Of a stretch of DNA of 64,000 nt, positions 16,814 to 25,026 are shown in pieces. Position numbers and translations under genes: made by a program. The notes beneath the pieces were generated by a model, which was not told the DNA's origin, did not search any database, and saw only the letters and a program-made list of their open reading frames with translations. Position 1 is the first letter of the stretch, and the number at the start of each line of letters is the position of its first letter. This DNA is from Geomobilibacter sp964432205 (GTDB taxonomy: Bacteria > Desulfobacterota > Desulfuromonadia > Geobacterales > DSM-12255), in assembly GCA_964432205.1 (NCBI GenBank), contig CAYSMK010000009.1, positions 1 through 64,000 of the forward strand, given 5' to 3'.

Positions 16814-17701
16814 ATGCACGGAGAGCCATTCGGATACGAAAAACCGGTCTCGCTGAAGGAGTTTGAGACCCTCTATGGAGCGCATGCCGAGGATGCGAGG
16901 ATCCTGGCAGGTGGAACAGACCTCCTCGTGCTGATGAAGGAGAAGCTGCTTTCTCCGAGGCTCTTGATCGACATCTCCGACCTGACCGAGCTGCAGGGGA
17001 TCTCGTACGACGCCGCCAAGGGGCTCACCATCCTGGCAGGGACAAAGGTCGCCGAGATCGAGCGGAGCGCGCTGGTCAAGGCGCATGCCCCGGCGCTCGC
17101 CTATGCTGCCTCTAACCTCGGCTCCAACCAGGTGCGCTGGATGGCGACCATGGCGGGGAACGTCTGCCACGCCTCCCCCGCTGCCGAGACCCCGCCGGTG
17201 CTGCTCGCCCATGACGCCGAGCTCGTGATCGGCCGCCAGGGGGGGGAGCGCAGGCTCCCCATAGCTGAGTTTTTCCTCGCCTACCGCAAGACTGCCCTGC
17301 AGGCCGGAGAGTACGTAAAGGCGTTCCGCCTGCCGCCGCTTCCTCCCCGGTCGGCAGTAGCGTACCAGCTCCGGGGACTGCGCGGGGCGATGGAGATCGA
17401 CATGCTCAACCTCGGGATCTACCTGGAACTGGCCGAGGACCATGAGACGGTCGCGGCCGTCCGGCTCGCCATGGGGTCGGTGGGTCCCGTCACCTACCGG
17501 GCACGGGCCACGGAAGAAAAACTCACCGGCATGCGTTTCGGTGACGAGTTCCTCGCGGCCGCTGCCGCCGGCGTCGCGGCCGAGGCGACCCCCATCGACG
17601 ATGCGCGGGCCTCGGCCGACTACCGCAACCGGGTGATCGGTGTTCTGGCCCGCAGGGGCCTCCTGGCATGCCGGGAAGAGATCGAGAAGGGGAGGGGATA
17701 A
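16814..17701 (+). CDS. molybdenum hydroxylase, FAD-binding subunit
   Basis: A 295-residue medium subunit of the xanthine dehydrogenase family. It carries electrons from the 2Fe-2S subunit to an external acceptor through FAD. The FAD pyrophosphate motif AGGTDLL is at residues 32-38, and the second motif MAGNVCHASPAAETPP is near 115-130. The C-terminal CO_deh_flav_C domain follows. There are only two cysteines and no cysteine-rich insertion, so the extra 4Fe-4S cluster of 4-hydroxybenzoyl-CoA reductase beta subunits is absent. The ATG at 16814 follows AAAGGAG by 8 bases. It is the first gene of the FAD/2Fe-2S/Mo (M-S-L) operon, 2 bp before the next gene. Confidence 0.9.
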   Translation: MHGEPFGYEKPVSLKEFETLYGAHAEDARILAGGTDLLVLMKEKLLSPRLLIDISDLTELQGISYDAAKGLTILAGTKVAEIERSALVKAHAPALAYAASNLGSNQVRWMATMAGNVCHASPAAETPPVLLAHDAELVIGRQGGERRLPIAEFFLAYRKTALQAGEYVKAFRLPPLPPRSAVAYQLRGLRGAMEIDMLNLGIYLELAEDHETVAAVRLAMGSVGPVTYRARATEEKLTGMRFGDEFLAAAAAGVAAEATPIDDARASADYRNRVIGVLARRGLLACREEIEKGRG

Positions 17702-17703
17702 GC

Positions 17704-18183
17704 GTGAAACAGCTCCTGACACTGACCATAAACAGCGAAACATTTGAGGTGGCGGTTGACCCCACCACCTATCTGGTGGATGTCATCCGGGATACCGTGG
17801 GGCTCACCGGCACCAAAAAGGGGTGCGGCATCGGTGACTGCGGCGCCTGCACCGTCCTCATCGACGGCAAGCCGACCCTTTCCTGTCTTACCCTGGCCAT
17901 CGCCTGTAGCGGCAAGGAGATCACCACCATCGAGGGGTTGAGCAAGGGGACGGAGCTTCACCCCGTGCAGCAGGCGTTCATCGACAAGGGGGCGATCCAG
18001 TGCGGTTACTGCACGCCGGGGATGATCCTTTCCACCACGGCGCTTCTGGCCGAGAACCCCTCCCCCACCGAGGCGGAGATAAAGCACGGCCTTGCGGGCA
18101 ACCTCTGCCGCTGCACCGGGTATGTCAAGATCATCGATGCCGTCAAGCACGCATCCGAGACGATGGCGAAGGAGGCAAACTGA
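17704..18183 (+). CDS. molybdenum hydroxylase, 2Fe-2S subunit
   Basis: A 159-residue small subunit with two 2Fe-2S clusters. The plant-ferredoxin-type N-terminal cluster uses C41, C46, C49 and C61 (CGIGDCGAC). The C-terminal helical cluster uses C100, C103, C135 and C137 (CGYC and CRC). It relays electrons from the molybdopterin subunit to the FAD subunit. The start is GTG at 17704, with a GGGGAGG site. It overlaps the next gene by one base (TGATG), which implies translational coupling. Length and motifs are fully canonical. Confidence 0.93.
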   Translation: MKQLLTLTINSETFEVAVDPTTYLVDVIRDTVGLTGTKKGCGIGDCGACTVLIDGKPTLSCLTLAIACSGKEITTIEGLSKGTELHPVQQAFIDKGAIQCGYCTPGMILSTTALLAENPSPTEAEIKHGLAGNLCRCTGYVKIIDAVKHASETMAKEAN

Positions 18184-20486
18184 TGAGCCAGCGCAAGTTC
18201 TCCATCATCGGCACCGACAAGGTCCGCAAGGAAGCCCCGGCCAAGGCGCGCGGCGAGGCGATCTACACCGACGACATGAAGCTGCCGCGCATGCTGATCG
18301 GCAAGATCAAGCACTCCGACTACGCCCATGCACGCATCCTCTCCATCGACACGAGCGAGGCGGAAAAGCTGCCCGGAGTGAAGGCCGTGGTGGTGGGCGC
18401 CGAGGCCCCCATCAAGTACGGCATCGTCCCCCAGGCCCCCACCGAAACCGCGCTGGCGATAGGCAAGGTACGCTTCCACGGCGAGCCGGTGGCCGCGGTC
18501 GCGGCAGTAGACGAGGCAACCGCCGACAGGGCCCTCGACCTCATCAAGGTCGAGTACGAGCCGCTCCCGGTCTACACCGATCCCCACGCGGCCATAGTCA
18601 AGGACGCCGTGCCGCTCCACGAGGACAACAAGTACGGCAACATCGCCTACCAGGCGAAGCAGAACTTCGGCGACGTGGACACGGCCCTTGCCGAGTCCCA
18701 CCTGGTGCTTGAAAAGACCTTCAAGACCAGCTACGTGAACCATGCGTTCATGGAGCCCCACTCCTGCGTGGCGCGTTTCGACGACAACGGCGACCTGATG
18801 ATGTGGTCTTCGACCCAGGTGCCCCACTACCTGCACACCATGACCTCCCAGGTCCTGGAGATGCCGATGTCGAAGATCCAGGTCACCGTCCCCACCGTGG
18901 GGGGCGGATTCGGCGGCAAGGGGGAGGCCTCCAACAACGAGCTGATCGCCGCGCTGCTGGCCCGCAAGTCGATGCGCCCGGTAAAGGTCACCTATTCCCG
19001 CAAGGAGGTCTTCTTCCAGCACCGTGGCCGTCACCCCATCGAAATGCGGATCAGGATGGGGGTGGACAAGGAGGGGTACCTCACCGCCATCGACTACGAC
19101 GGCATCATGGACGGCGGCGCCTACGGCGCGTGGGGGATCATCATCCTCTTCTACACCGCCGCCATGCTCCACCTCCCCTACAAGATCAAGAACGTGCGGT
19201 TCAACGCCAAGCGCATCTACACCAACAAGCCCACCTGCGGACCGATGCGCGGCCTGGGCGGGGTACAGCCGCGCTTCGCGCTCGAATCGATGATGGACGA
19301 ACTGGCCATCAAGCTGGGGATGTCCCCCTATGAGCTGAAGCTCAAGAACGCCATCGACGGCAAGCACGACACGGTGAGCGGCGTGCACGTGCGTCATTCC
19401 GAGTACAAAAAGTGCCTCACCGAGGTCGTCAACCGCTCCGGCTACCTGGAAAAGCACCAGAAGCTCCCCTTCGGGCGCGGCGTGGGGCTTGCGGGGGGCT
19501 ACTACATCTCGGGCACCGCCTATACGCTGTACATGAGCTACAAGCCCCACTCCTCGGCGCTCATCAGGCTCGACACCGAAAGCGGCGTCACCCTGCAATG
19601 CGGCGCCACCGACATCGGTCAGGGCTCCAACATGGTCCTCGCCATGATGTGCGCGGAAAAACTGGGGCTCCCCTACGAATCGGTCCACGTCATCAGCGGC
19701 GACACGAAGAACGCCCCCTTCGACCTCGGCTCCTTCGCCAGCCGCGTCACCGTGGCGTCGGGTTCGGCGGTGTGCGAGGCGGCGGACAAGTTACTCCAAC
19801 AGCTGCTTCCCGTAGCGGCGGTGCACATGGGGTGCCGCGCGGATCAGTTGCTCGTGGGTAACGGCGAGATATACTCCATGTACGAAAAAGAGTTCCGCAT
19901 GCCGTTCTGGGACGCGGTGGAGAAGTTCATCTCCGCGCACGGCCCCCTGTCGGCGACCGGTTCCTACACGCCGCCGCGCCGCACCGGCGACTTCAAGGGG
20001 GGCAACGTCGGCCACTCCCCCACCTATGGCTTCACCGCGCACGTGGCGGAGGTCGAGGTGGACACCGAGACCGGCGAGGTCAGGGTCGTGGGGTACAACG
20101 AGGCGGGCGACTGCGGCCAGCCGATCAACCCCCTCTCGGTGGAGGGGCAGGTCGAAGGCTCCATCGTCATGGCGATGGGCCAGGCGCTGTACGAGGAGAT
20201 CAAGCTCGGTGCGGACGGCAGGATAGTCAACCCGAACCTGCACGACTACAAGGTGCCGACGATGAGGGATATCCCACATATCGAGACCTACGCGGTCGAC
20301 TCCTACGACCCCGATTCCCCCTTCGGTGCGAAGGAGGCGGGCGAAGGGCCGATCCAGCCGACCATCCCGGCCATTCTGAATGCGATCTACGACGCCATCG
20401 GCGTGCGTTTCACCGAGCTGCCGATCACGCCGGAGAAGGTCCTCAAGGCCCTTGAGGAGAAGAACAAACAGGAGGGGAAAAGCTGA
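18183..20486 (+). CDS. molybdenum hydroxylase, molybdopterin-binding subunit
   Basis: A 767-residue catalytic subunit of the xanthine dehydrogenase/aldehyde oxidase family. The Mo-cofactor loop GGGFGGKGE is near residue 240, the substrate-loop segment C352GPMRGLGG is near 355, the glutamine-rich GATDIGQGSNMV lies near 475, and the catalytic Glu is E721 in KEAGEGPIQP. The 352-360 segment is neither AYxCSFR (form I CO dehydrogenase) nor AYRGAGR (form II), so CO oxidation is not supported. Length resembles 4-hydroxybenzoyl-CoA reductase alpha, but the FAD subunit lacks that enzyme's 4Fe-4S insert. An N-heterocycle, aldehyde or aromatic-acid hydroxylase is likely; the substrate is unresolved. Its stop overlaps the following ATG (TGATG). 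Confidence 0.9.
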   Translation: MSQRKFSIIGTDKVRKEAPAKARGEAIYTDDMKLPRMLIGKIKHSDYAHARILSIDTSEAEKLPGVKAVVVGAEAPIKYGIVPQAPTETALAIGKVRFHGEPVAAVAAVDEATADRALDLIKVEYEPLPVYTDPHAAIVKDAVPLHEDNKYGNIAYQAKQNFGDVDTALAESHLVLEKTFKTSYVNHAFMEPHSCVARFDDNGDLMMWSSTQVPHYLHTMTSQVLEMPMSKIQVTVPTVGGGFGGKGEASNNELIAALLARKSMRPVKVTYSRKEVFFQHRGRHPIEMRIRMGVDKEGYLTAIDYDGIMDGGAYGAWGIIILFYTAAMLHLPYKIKNVRFNAKRIYTNKPTCGPMRGLGGVQPRFALESMMDELAIKLGMSPYELKLKNAIDGKHDTVSGVHVRHSEYKKCLTEVVNRSGYLEKHQKLPFGRGVGLAGGYYISGTAYTLYMSYKPHSSALIRLDTESGVTLQCGATDIGQGSNMVLAMMCAEKLGLPYESVHVISGDTKNAPFDLGSFASRVTVASGSAVCEAADKLLQQLLPVAAVHMGCRADQLLVGNGEIYSMYEKEFRMPFWDAVEKFISAHGPLSATGSYTPPRRTGDFKGGNVGHSPTYGFTAHVAEVEVDTETGEVRVVGYNEAGDCGQPINPLSVEGQVEGSIVMAMGQALYEEIKLGADGRIVNPNLHDYKVPTMRDIPHIETYAVDSYDPDSPFGAKEAGEGPIQPTIPAILNAIYDAIGVRFTELPITPEKVLKALEEKNKQEGKS

Positions 20487-20896
20487 TGGCCGAATCCAGG
20501 ACAATAAGGGAACTTGTGAACGATCCCCGGAGGATCGGCGTCATCGCCACTGCCGACCGGGAGGGAAACCCCAATGTGGCGGTCTTCGGTTCCGTGCAGA
20601 TGCCGGATGACCTGACCCTGGTAATGGCCCTGGGTGATACCCGTACGGCCCAGAACCTGCTGGAGACGGGACGAGCGGTTTTCATGAGCGTCCTCCCCCA
20701 CGAAAACCCGATGCTGACCCAGGGGTGCCGGGTCTACCTGAAGCTGCGCCTGATGGAGAACGAGGGGCCCAACCTGGATGCGGCCAAGGCGAGGGTGGCC
20801 GCACTGTCCAACGAAAAGGCCGCTGCCATGATAAAGTATGCGGTGCACTTCGACATCGAATCCACCCGGCCGCTCATCGACTGGAGTCCGAAGTAG
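20486..20896 (+). CDS. pyridoxamine 5'-phosphate oxidase-family (split-barrel flavin) protein
   Basis: A 136-residue FMN-binding split-barrel protein; RRIGVIATADREGNPNVAVFG and the VFMSV/ RVYLKLRL strands fit the PNPOx-like fold. It overlaps the Mo subunit stop by one base, so it is translationally coupled as the fourth gene of the hydroxylase operon. A role as flavin-dependent electron partner or in processing the hydroxylated product is inference. The operon ends 21 bp later at a strong hairpin. Confidence 0.8.
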   Translation: MAESRTIRELVNDPRRIGVIATADREGNPNVAVFGSVQMPDDLTLVMALGDTRTAQNLLETGRAVFMSVLPHENPMLTQGCRVYLKLRLMENEGPNLDAAKARVAALSNEKAAAMIKYAVHFDIESTRPLIDWSPK

Positions 20897-20917
20897 TTCT
20901 GATGGTGCGATAACGAT

Positions 20918-20947
20918 GACAAAGGCGGCCGCTCGGCCGCCTTTGTC
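20918..20947 (+). terminator. terminator of the Mo hydroxylase operon
   Basis: A perfect 14-bp inverted repeat (20918-20931 with 20934-20947) with a tiny loop whose descending arm is CGGCCGCCTTTGTC. The T-run is short, so efficiency is uncertain. Confidence 0.6.
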
Positions 20948-21088
20948 ATATCGACTGACCGAAAGGGTAATCACGCTCATCAATTCAATCGGGCTGGAAA
21001 TAGCGCAGAAAAACCTTAACCTCCCGCAGAAACCGCCGAAACGGGTACCTACCGTGATTGACGTCTTCTCCAGGGGAGCCTTCACACC

Positions 21089-21484
21089 ATGAAGATCATT
21101 TCGCTTCTTGCCCTCTTCATTCTGCTGAGTTCCGTTTCCGTCCAGGCCCGGCTGCTTCTGACCAGCAAGGATGGCGGGGTCATCCTCAACCCGTCGCGAT
21201 TCCCTGCCGGCATGAAACCCGGCGTGGACGCCATCAACGGCAAGTGTAACGCCTGTCACGATCTTGCCAGGATCATCAAGGCCCTCGAAACCGGGCGGAC
21301 GGCCAGCGGCTCAACTTTTGGCAAGGCAGAGGCCAGAGAGTTCGTGATCAAGAAGATGCGCCGCCCCGGTGTGACCCTCAGCCAACAGGAGGCACGGGAT
21401 GTGATCCAGGTGATGGAGTACATACTGGAAGAAGCCCCGGAGAGCAGGCCCGTTCGTGGGATGCAGAAGAAAACCGTGCCGTGA
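21089..21484 (+). CDS. small monoheme c-type cytochrome
   Basis: A 131-residue exported protein with a signal peptide ending near residue 20 (SVSVQA) and one heme-attachment motif C53NACH57. The C-terminal half (REFVIKKMRRPGVTLSQQEA) contains Met residues that could be the distal ligand; the layout fits class I cytochrome c. It stands alone, about 190 bp after the hydroxylase operon, with GGGGAG upstream. Electron transfer in the periplasm is the expected role; partners are unknown. Confidence 0.85.
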   Translation: MKIISLLALFILLSSVSVQARLLLTSKDGGVILNPSRFPAGMKPGVDAINGKCNACHDLARIIKALETGRTASGSTFGKAEAREFVIKKMRRPGVTLSQQEARDVIQVMEYILEEAPESRPVRGMQKKTVP

Positions 21485-21527
21485 CCACAGGGAGCTATTC
21501 CACCCAGTTTTTTGATTTCCCTCGATT

Positions 21528-21803
21528 TCAGAAACGGATCTGAAACCCGTCAAATTCGCCGGTGAACGGCTCCTCCTTCAGCTCAAGCCGGTCCACCCGC
21601 GCACCGTCCGGCCCGCTTCTGCACCACTCCACCGCCGCATCGACCGCCGATGCCTCCCCTTCGAAACATCCCTCCACCGAGCCGTCCTCCAGGTTGCGGA
21701 CCCACCCGGAAACGCCGAGACGCTGGGCACTCTTCCTGGTGTAGTAGCGGAAGCTGACCCCCTGCACCCGGCCGAAAACGATGACACGTACCCGCTTGTT
21801 CAT
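21528..21803 (-). CDS. acyP: acylphosphatase
   Basis: A 91-residue acylphosphatase that hydrolyses carboxyl-phosphate bonds. The signature VFGRVQGVSFRYYTRKSA supplies the catalytic Arg (R19), and GWVRNLEDGSVE supplies the catalytic Asn (N37). Length is typical. The ATG at 21803 was chosen because the family begins there; the open frame upstream to 22121 contains transporter debris, not a domain. It is monocistronic and convergent with the cytochrome gene. Confidence 0.93.
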   Translation of the reverse strand: MNKRVRVIVFGRVQGVSFRYYTRKSAQRLGVSGWVRNLEDGSVEGCFEGEASAVDAAVEWCRSGPDGARVDRLELKEEPFTGEFDGFQIRF

Positions 21804-21841
21804 AGTTGTGATACCCCTCTGGTGAAAAACCTGCTTTATAG

Positions 21842-21940
21842 GTGACCATTGTTGCATCCATGTGCCGATCAGGAAACACTCTGGCCGGCAACGAACAGCC
21901 GGTAGTTTCGGGAGCTGAACGCCCGGAGCAGGGTCTTCAT
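21842..21940 (-). pseudogene. 5' remnant of an MFS transporter gene
   Basis: On the minus strand an ATG at 21940 opens MKTLLRAFSSRNYRLFVAGQ then SVS and a stop. One base out of frame the sequence continues LIGTWMQQWS. Together they read like the first helix of MFS drug-type exporters (NYRLFxAGQSVSLIGTWMQ), with a single-base deletion after SVS and loss of everything beyond. The acylphosphatase gene begins 38 bp downstream. The rest of the 21803-22277 gap shows only an intrinsic terminator at 22171 and a CATGAATTCATG palindrome at 22135. Confidence 0.6.
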
Positions 21941-22170
21941 GCCGGCATGATTTGTCGTAGAGGTCGAAGCCATGGGTACTGATTATGCCCGTTGCGGTAT
22001 GTTTCGGTTCGAAGAGGATGCGGTAGGCATCAAAATCGGTGCACCAATGTTCAAATTCAGGCCATCCCTGATTCCGGTGCCGGCGCAACAGTCTGAAATT
22101 ACGCGTGCGGGGAGTTGGCATGCATTTGGCTAATCATGAATTCATGGAAGATGCACAGTCTTCCCGACTG

Positions 22171-22207
22171 GCCCCGATGATAGCCCTCCTTCATCGGGGC
22201 ATTTTTT
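22171..22207 (+). terminator. orphan intrinsic terminator
   Basis: A perfect 10-bp stem (GCCCCGATGA, 22171-22180, with TCATCGGGGC, 22191-22200) is followed by ATTTTTT. It faces the plus strand, but the nearest upstream plus-strand gene ends 687 bp away and ligA downstream is on the minus strand, so it may close an unannotated small RNA. Confidence 0.75.
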
Positions 22208-22276
22208 ATCCGAATTATCCCTGATTCAGCAGATGAAGCCAATCCCCCTTTAGAGCACCTGTGGGAGCGGGGCCGC

Positions 22277-24298
22277 TCAACTACCGTTACGCTCCTCCAG
22301 CATCCCCAGGAACTCCTCCTCGGTCAGCACCGTCACCCCCAGCGCCCGCGCCTTCTCCAGCTTGCTCCCGGCTTCGGCGCCGGCCACCACATAGTCGGTC
22401 TTCTTCGACACCGAGCCGGCGGCGTGCCCCCCTTCGTCTTCCACCATCCGCTGGGCGTCACTCCGGGTGAAGCGGGTAAGGGAGCCGGTGAAGACGAAGG
22501 TCTTGCCGGTGAAACGGCCTCCCACCTTCTTCGCCGCCACTGACGGCCGTACCCCGGCAGCCAGAAGCCGTTCCACCACCTGCCGGTTGGTAGGGTTGTG
22601 GAAGAAGGCTTGGATGCTTAGGGCAACCTGGGGGCCTACCTCGCGGATGGCCAAGAGCTCGTCCTCGCCGGCATTCATCAGGTTCTCCAGGGTGCCGAAG
22701 GCGCTGGCCAGGAGTTTGGCAGTGTGCTCACCCACGTGGCGGATACCCAGAGCAAAGACGAAGGTGGCCAGTTCCCGCTCTTTGCTCGCCGCGATGGCGT
22801 TCAGGAGGTTCTCTGCCAGCTTGTCCCCCATCCGTTCGAACTGCATGAACTCTTCTTTGGTGAGGGTGTAGAGGTCGGCCACGTCCTTTACCAAGCCGAG
22901 CCGCAGGAGCTGGTCGATGTACTTGTCCCCCAGCCCGTCGATATCCATGGCGTTACGGGAGGCGAAGTGGATGATCGACTCCCGGATCTGGGCCGGGCAG
23001 GAGAGCCCCAGGCAACGGACCGCCACCTCGTCCGGGATCTTCACCACCTCGGAACCACATTCGGGACAGACGGCCGGGATCGGCAGGGGGCGCTCATCGC
23101 CGCTCCGTTGTTCCAGCACCACCCGCACCACGGCCGGGATGACGTCGCCGGCCCGCTCGATCACCACCGTGTCGCCGATCCGGATGTCCTTGCGCTCCAT
23201 CTCTTCCCAGTTGTGCAGGGTGGCGCGGGAGACCGTGACCCCCGAGACCTCCACCGGTCGCAGGTGGGCCGTGGGGGTGATGACCCCGGTCCGGCCGACC
23301 GACGGGATGATATCCTCGATCACGGTAACCGCCTGGCGGGGAGGAAACTTCCAGGCTATGGCCCATTTGGGGGAGCGGCTCTTCTCTCCCAGTTCCCGCT
23401 GCAGGGCATAGCTGTCGACTTTTACCACCACCCCGTCGATCTCGTACGGGAGCGACTCCCGCTCCTCTTCCATCTGCCGGTAGAAGCCGATGATACCGTC
23501 GACGCCGCTGACCTTCCGGGCCAGTCCGTTCACCGGCAACCCCCAGCCGGGGAGGGTGGCCAGGAACCCGGACTGGGAGTCAAACCCGTGCCCCTCCACC
23601 AGCCCCGGCGCGTAGCAGAAGATGGCCAGTGGGCGCCGGGCCGTCACCCGCGGGTCGAGCTGGCGAAGGGAGCCGGCAGCCGCATTGCGCGGATTGGCAA
23701 AGGGGGGCTCGCCGCTTTCCTCCCGTTCGGCGTTCAGCTTCCGGAACGGTTCCAAGGCCAGGAAAACCTCGCCACGCACCTCCAGGAGCTTTGGCGGATT
23801 GGCTGTATTCAGGCGCAGGGGGATGCTCTTGACGGTCCGCAGGTTCTGGGTGATCTCCTCGCCCACCTCGCCATCGCCCCGGGTGGAGCCAACAATGAGC
23901 AGACCGTCTTCAAAGACAAGTTCCACCGCAACCCCGTCCATCTTCGGCTCGCAGACGTAGTCGATGGCGGTCTCCGCGGCAAGGCCCAGTTCCTTTTTCA
24001 CCCGTTTGTCGAACTCGATGATGTCCGCCTCGGTGAAGGCGTTATCCAAGGAGAGCATCGGGAGCCGGTGCGTTACCTGGCCGAACTTCTCCAACGGCCT
24101 GCCGCCGACCCGCTGGGTCGGCGAGTCCGGGCGGGCCAGCTCGGGAAAGCGCTCCTCCAGCTCCAGCATTTCGCGGAACAGGAGGTCGTAATCCGCATCG
24201 GTGATCTCCGGAAGGTCCTTTTCGTAGTAGAGACGGTTGTGGCGCTCGATTTCCGCGTAAAGAAAGGCGAGGCGCTCCTGGGTGCTCGTGCTCTCCAT
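22277..24298 (-). CDS. ligA: NAD-dependent DNA ligase
   Basis: A 673-residue replicative DNA ligase that seals nicks using NAD+. The Ia domain occupies ~1-70. The adenylation motif K119MDG (CEPKMDGVAVEL) gives the catalytic lysine. An OB fold follows, then a zinc site (CPECG and CLGLSC, near 405-430), HhH repeats (GLGDKYIDQL, GIRHVGEHTAKLL) and a C-terminal BRCT domain (about 590-670). Length is canonical. It starts with ATG at 24298, 3 bp after the stop of the PIN-domain gene on the same strand. Confidence 0.97.
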   Translation of the reverse strand: MESTSTQERLAFLYAEIERHNRLYYEKDLPEITDADYDLLFREMLELEERFPELARPDSPTQRVGGRPLEKFGQVTHRLPMLSLDNAFTEADIIEFDKRVKKELGLAAETAIDYVCEPKMDGVAVELVFEDGLLIVGSTRGDGEVGEEITQNLRTVKSIPLRLNTANPPKLLEVRGEVFLALEPFRKLNAEREESGEPPFANPRNAAAGSLRQLDPRVTARRPLAIFCYAPGLVEGHGFDSQSGFLATLPGWGLPVNGLARKVSGVDGIIGFYRQMEEERESLPYEIDGVVVKVDSYALQRELGEKSRSPKWAIAWKFPPRQAVTVIEDIIPSVGRTGVITPTAHLRPVEVSGVTVSRATLHNWEEMERKDIRIGDTVVIERAGDVIPAVVRVVLEQRSGDERPLPIPAVCPECGSEVVKIPDEVAVRCLGLSCPAQIRESIIHFASRNAMDIDGLGDKYIDQLLRLGLVKDVADLYTLTKEEFMQFERMGDKLAENLLNAIAASKERELATFVFALGIRHVGEHTAKLLASAFGTLENLMNAGEDELLAIREVGPQVALSIQAFFHNPTNRQVVERLLAAGVRPSVAAKKVGGRFTGKTFVFTGSLTRFTRSDAQRMVEDEGGHAAGSVSKKTDYVVAGAEAGSKLEKARALGVTVLTEEEFLGMLEERNGS

Positions 24299-24301
24299 CG
24301 G

Positions 24302-24718
24302 TTACTCCTTGTCTGGGCAGTGGTTGCCGAGGAATTCCTGCGGGGTAACGATTCCAGTCCCTTCGAAACTGCCGAACTCCAGCAAGTCGCGGTCGCCGGT
24401 AATCAGCCAGTCGGCTTCGGCCGAACGGGCCAGGGCGAGGAAGATGTCGTCGGCCGGGTCACGGCAGATGCCGGTTACGCGCTCCCGGATTTCTATGACG
24501 TCGAAGAACGGGAGGATTTCCTCTTGCAGAAGGGCGTCGATTTCGTAAGGCGTCAGGCCGAATTTGGGATATTCGAGAACGGCCCGGAACTCGGCGTAGC
24601 TTTCCCTGGAGAGCACCGGCGTTATTGCCTGCTCTTTCCAAAGCCTGACAAACCGGGAAAGCCGCCCCCGGAAGAGGAGGGCCGAAACCAGGACGTTCGT
24701 ATCGAGGACTACCCTCAT
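24302..24718 (-). CDS. PIN-domain toxin
   Basis: A 138-residue PIN-fold ribonuclease of the group annotated as putative toxin component (PF13470/TIGR00305-like). Acidic active-site residues are visible in VLDTNVLVSALL (D6), in the E of SRESYAEF, and in CRDPADD and TGDRDLLEFG. It overlaps the antitoxin upstream by 4 bp (ATGA), the usual toxin-antitoxin arrangement. Cleavage of a specific RNA is expected; the target is unknown. The next gene on the strand is ligA, only 3 bp away, so the pair may drive some ligA transcription. Confidence 0.85.
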   Translation of the reverse strand: MRVVLDTNVLVSALLFRGRLSRFVRLWKEQAITPVLSRESYAEFRAVLEYPKFGLTPYEIDALLQEEILPFFDVIEIRERVTGICRDPADDIFLALARSAEADWLITGDRDLLEFGSFEGTGIVTPQEFLGNHCPDKE

Positions 24719-24957
24719 CCCCGACTTTTCTTCCTGGCCCAGGCCACGGCGTCGGTCACGTCCTGTTCGGCAATGCCGAGTTTCTCCATCTTGTCCCTGA
24801 TTCCTTCCAGAGACGCCGTGATCGGCGTTACGCGGACCGGTACCAGCACGATCCGGTTGTCCTCGACCGTGGCGTCAAATAGGTCGACATTGGGGAACCT
24901 GTTGGCAATGTCTTTGGGGAGGGTGAGTTGGTTCTTCGAGGTCTTTTTGGCAAGCAT
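24715..24957 (-). CDS. AbrB/SpoVT-type antitoxin
   Basis: An 80-residue protein with an N-terminal swapped-hairpin AbrB domain (KKTSKNQLTLPKDIANRFPN) and a C-terminal helical toxin-binding tail. It precedes and overlaps the PIN toxin by 4 bp and has a strong ribosome site (AAGGAGG). It should bind its own promoter and neutralise the toxin. Confidence 0.82.
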   Translation of the reverse strand: MLAKKTSKNQLTLPKDIANRFPNVDLFDATVEDNRIVLVPVRVTPITASLEGIRDKMEKLGIAEQDVTDAVAWARKKSRG

Positions 24958-25026
24958 ATTCCTTACCTCCTTGTAGTAAGGATATCTTGTTTTATAGCCT
25001 GTGGCAAGGTGGTTGACTATAATACC

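Noticed and set aside
16814..20486. Aerobic CO dehydrogenase (coxMSL)
   Set aside because: Gene order fits, but the catalytic subunit lacks both AYxCSFR and AYRGAGR active-site loops.
16814..20486. 4-Hydroxybenzoyl-CoA reductase
   Set aside because: Subunit sizes are close, but the FAD subunit has only two cysteines and no 4Fe-4S insertion loop.
21804..22121. N-terminal extension of acylphosphatase
   Set aside because: Acylphosphatases start at the chosen ATG; the upstream frame crosses a decayed MFS transporter start.
22724..24976. A 750-codon open frame on the plus strand opposite ligA and the AbrB/PIN pair
   Set aside because: It is antisense to clear ligA, PIN and AbrB genes, shows no domain, and has the His/Gly/Asp-rich composition typical of the reverse strand of GC-rich genes.
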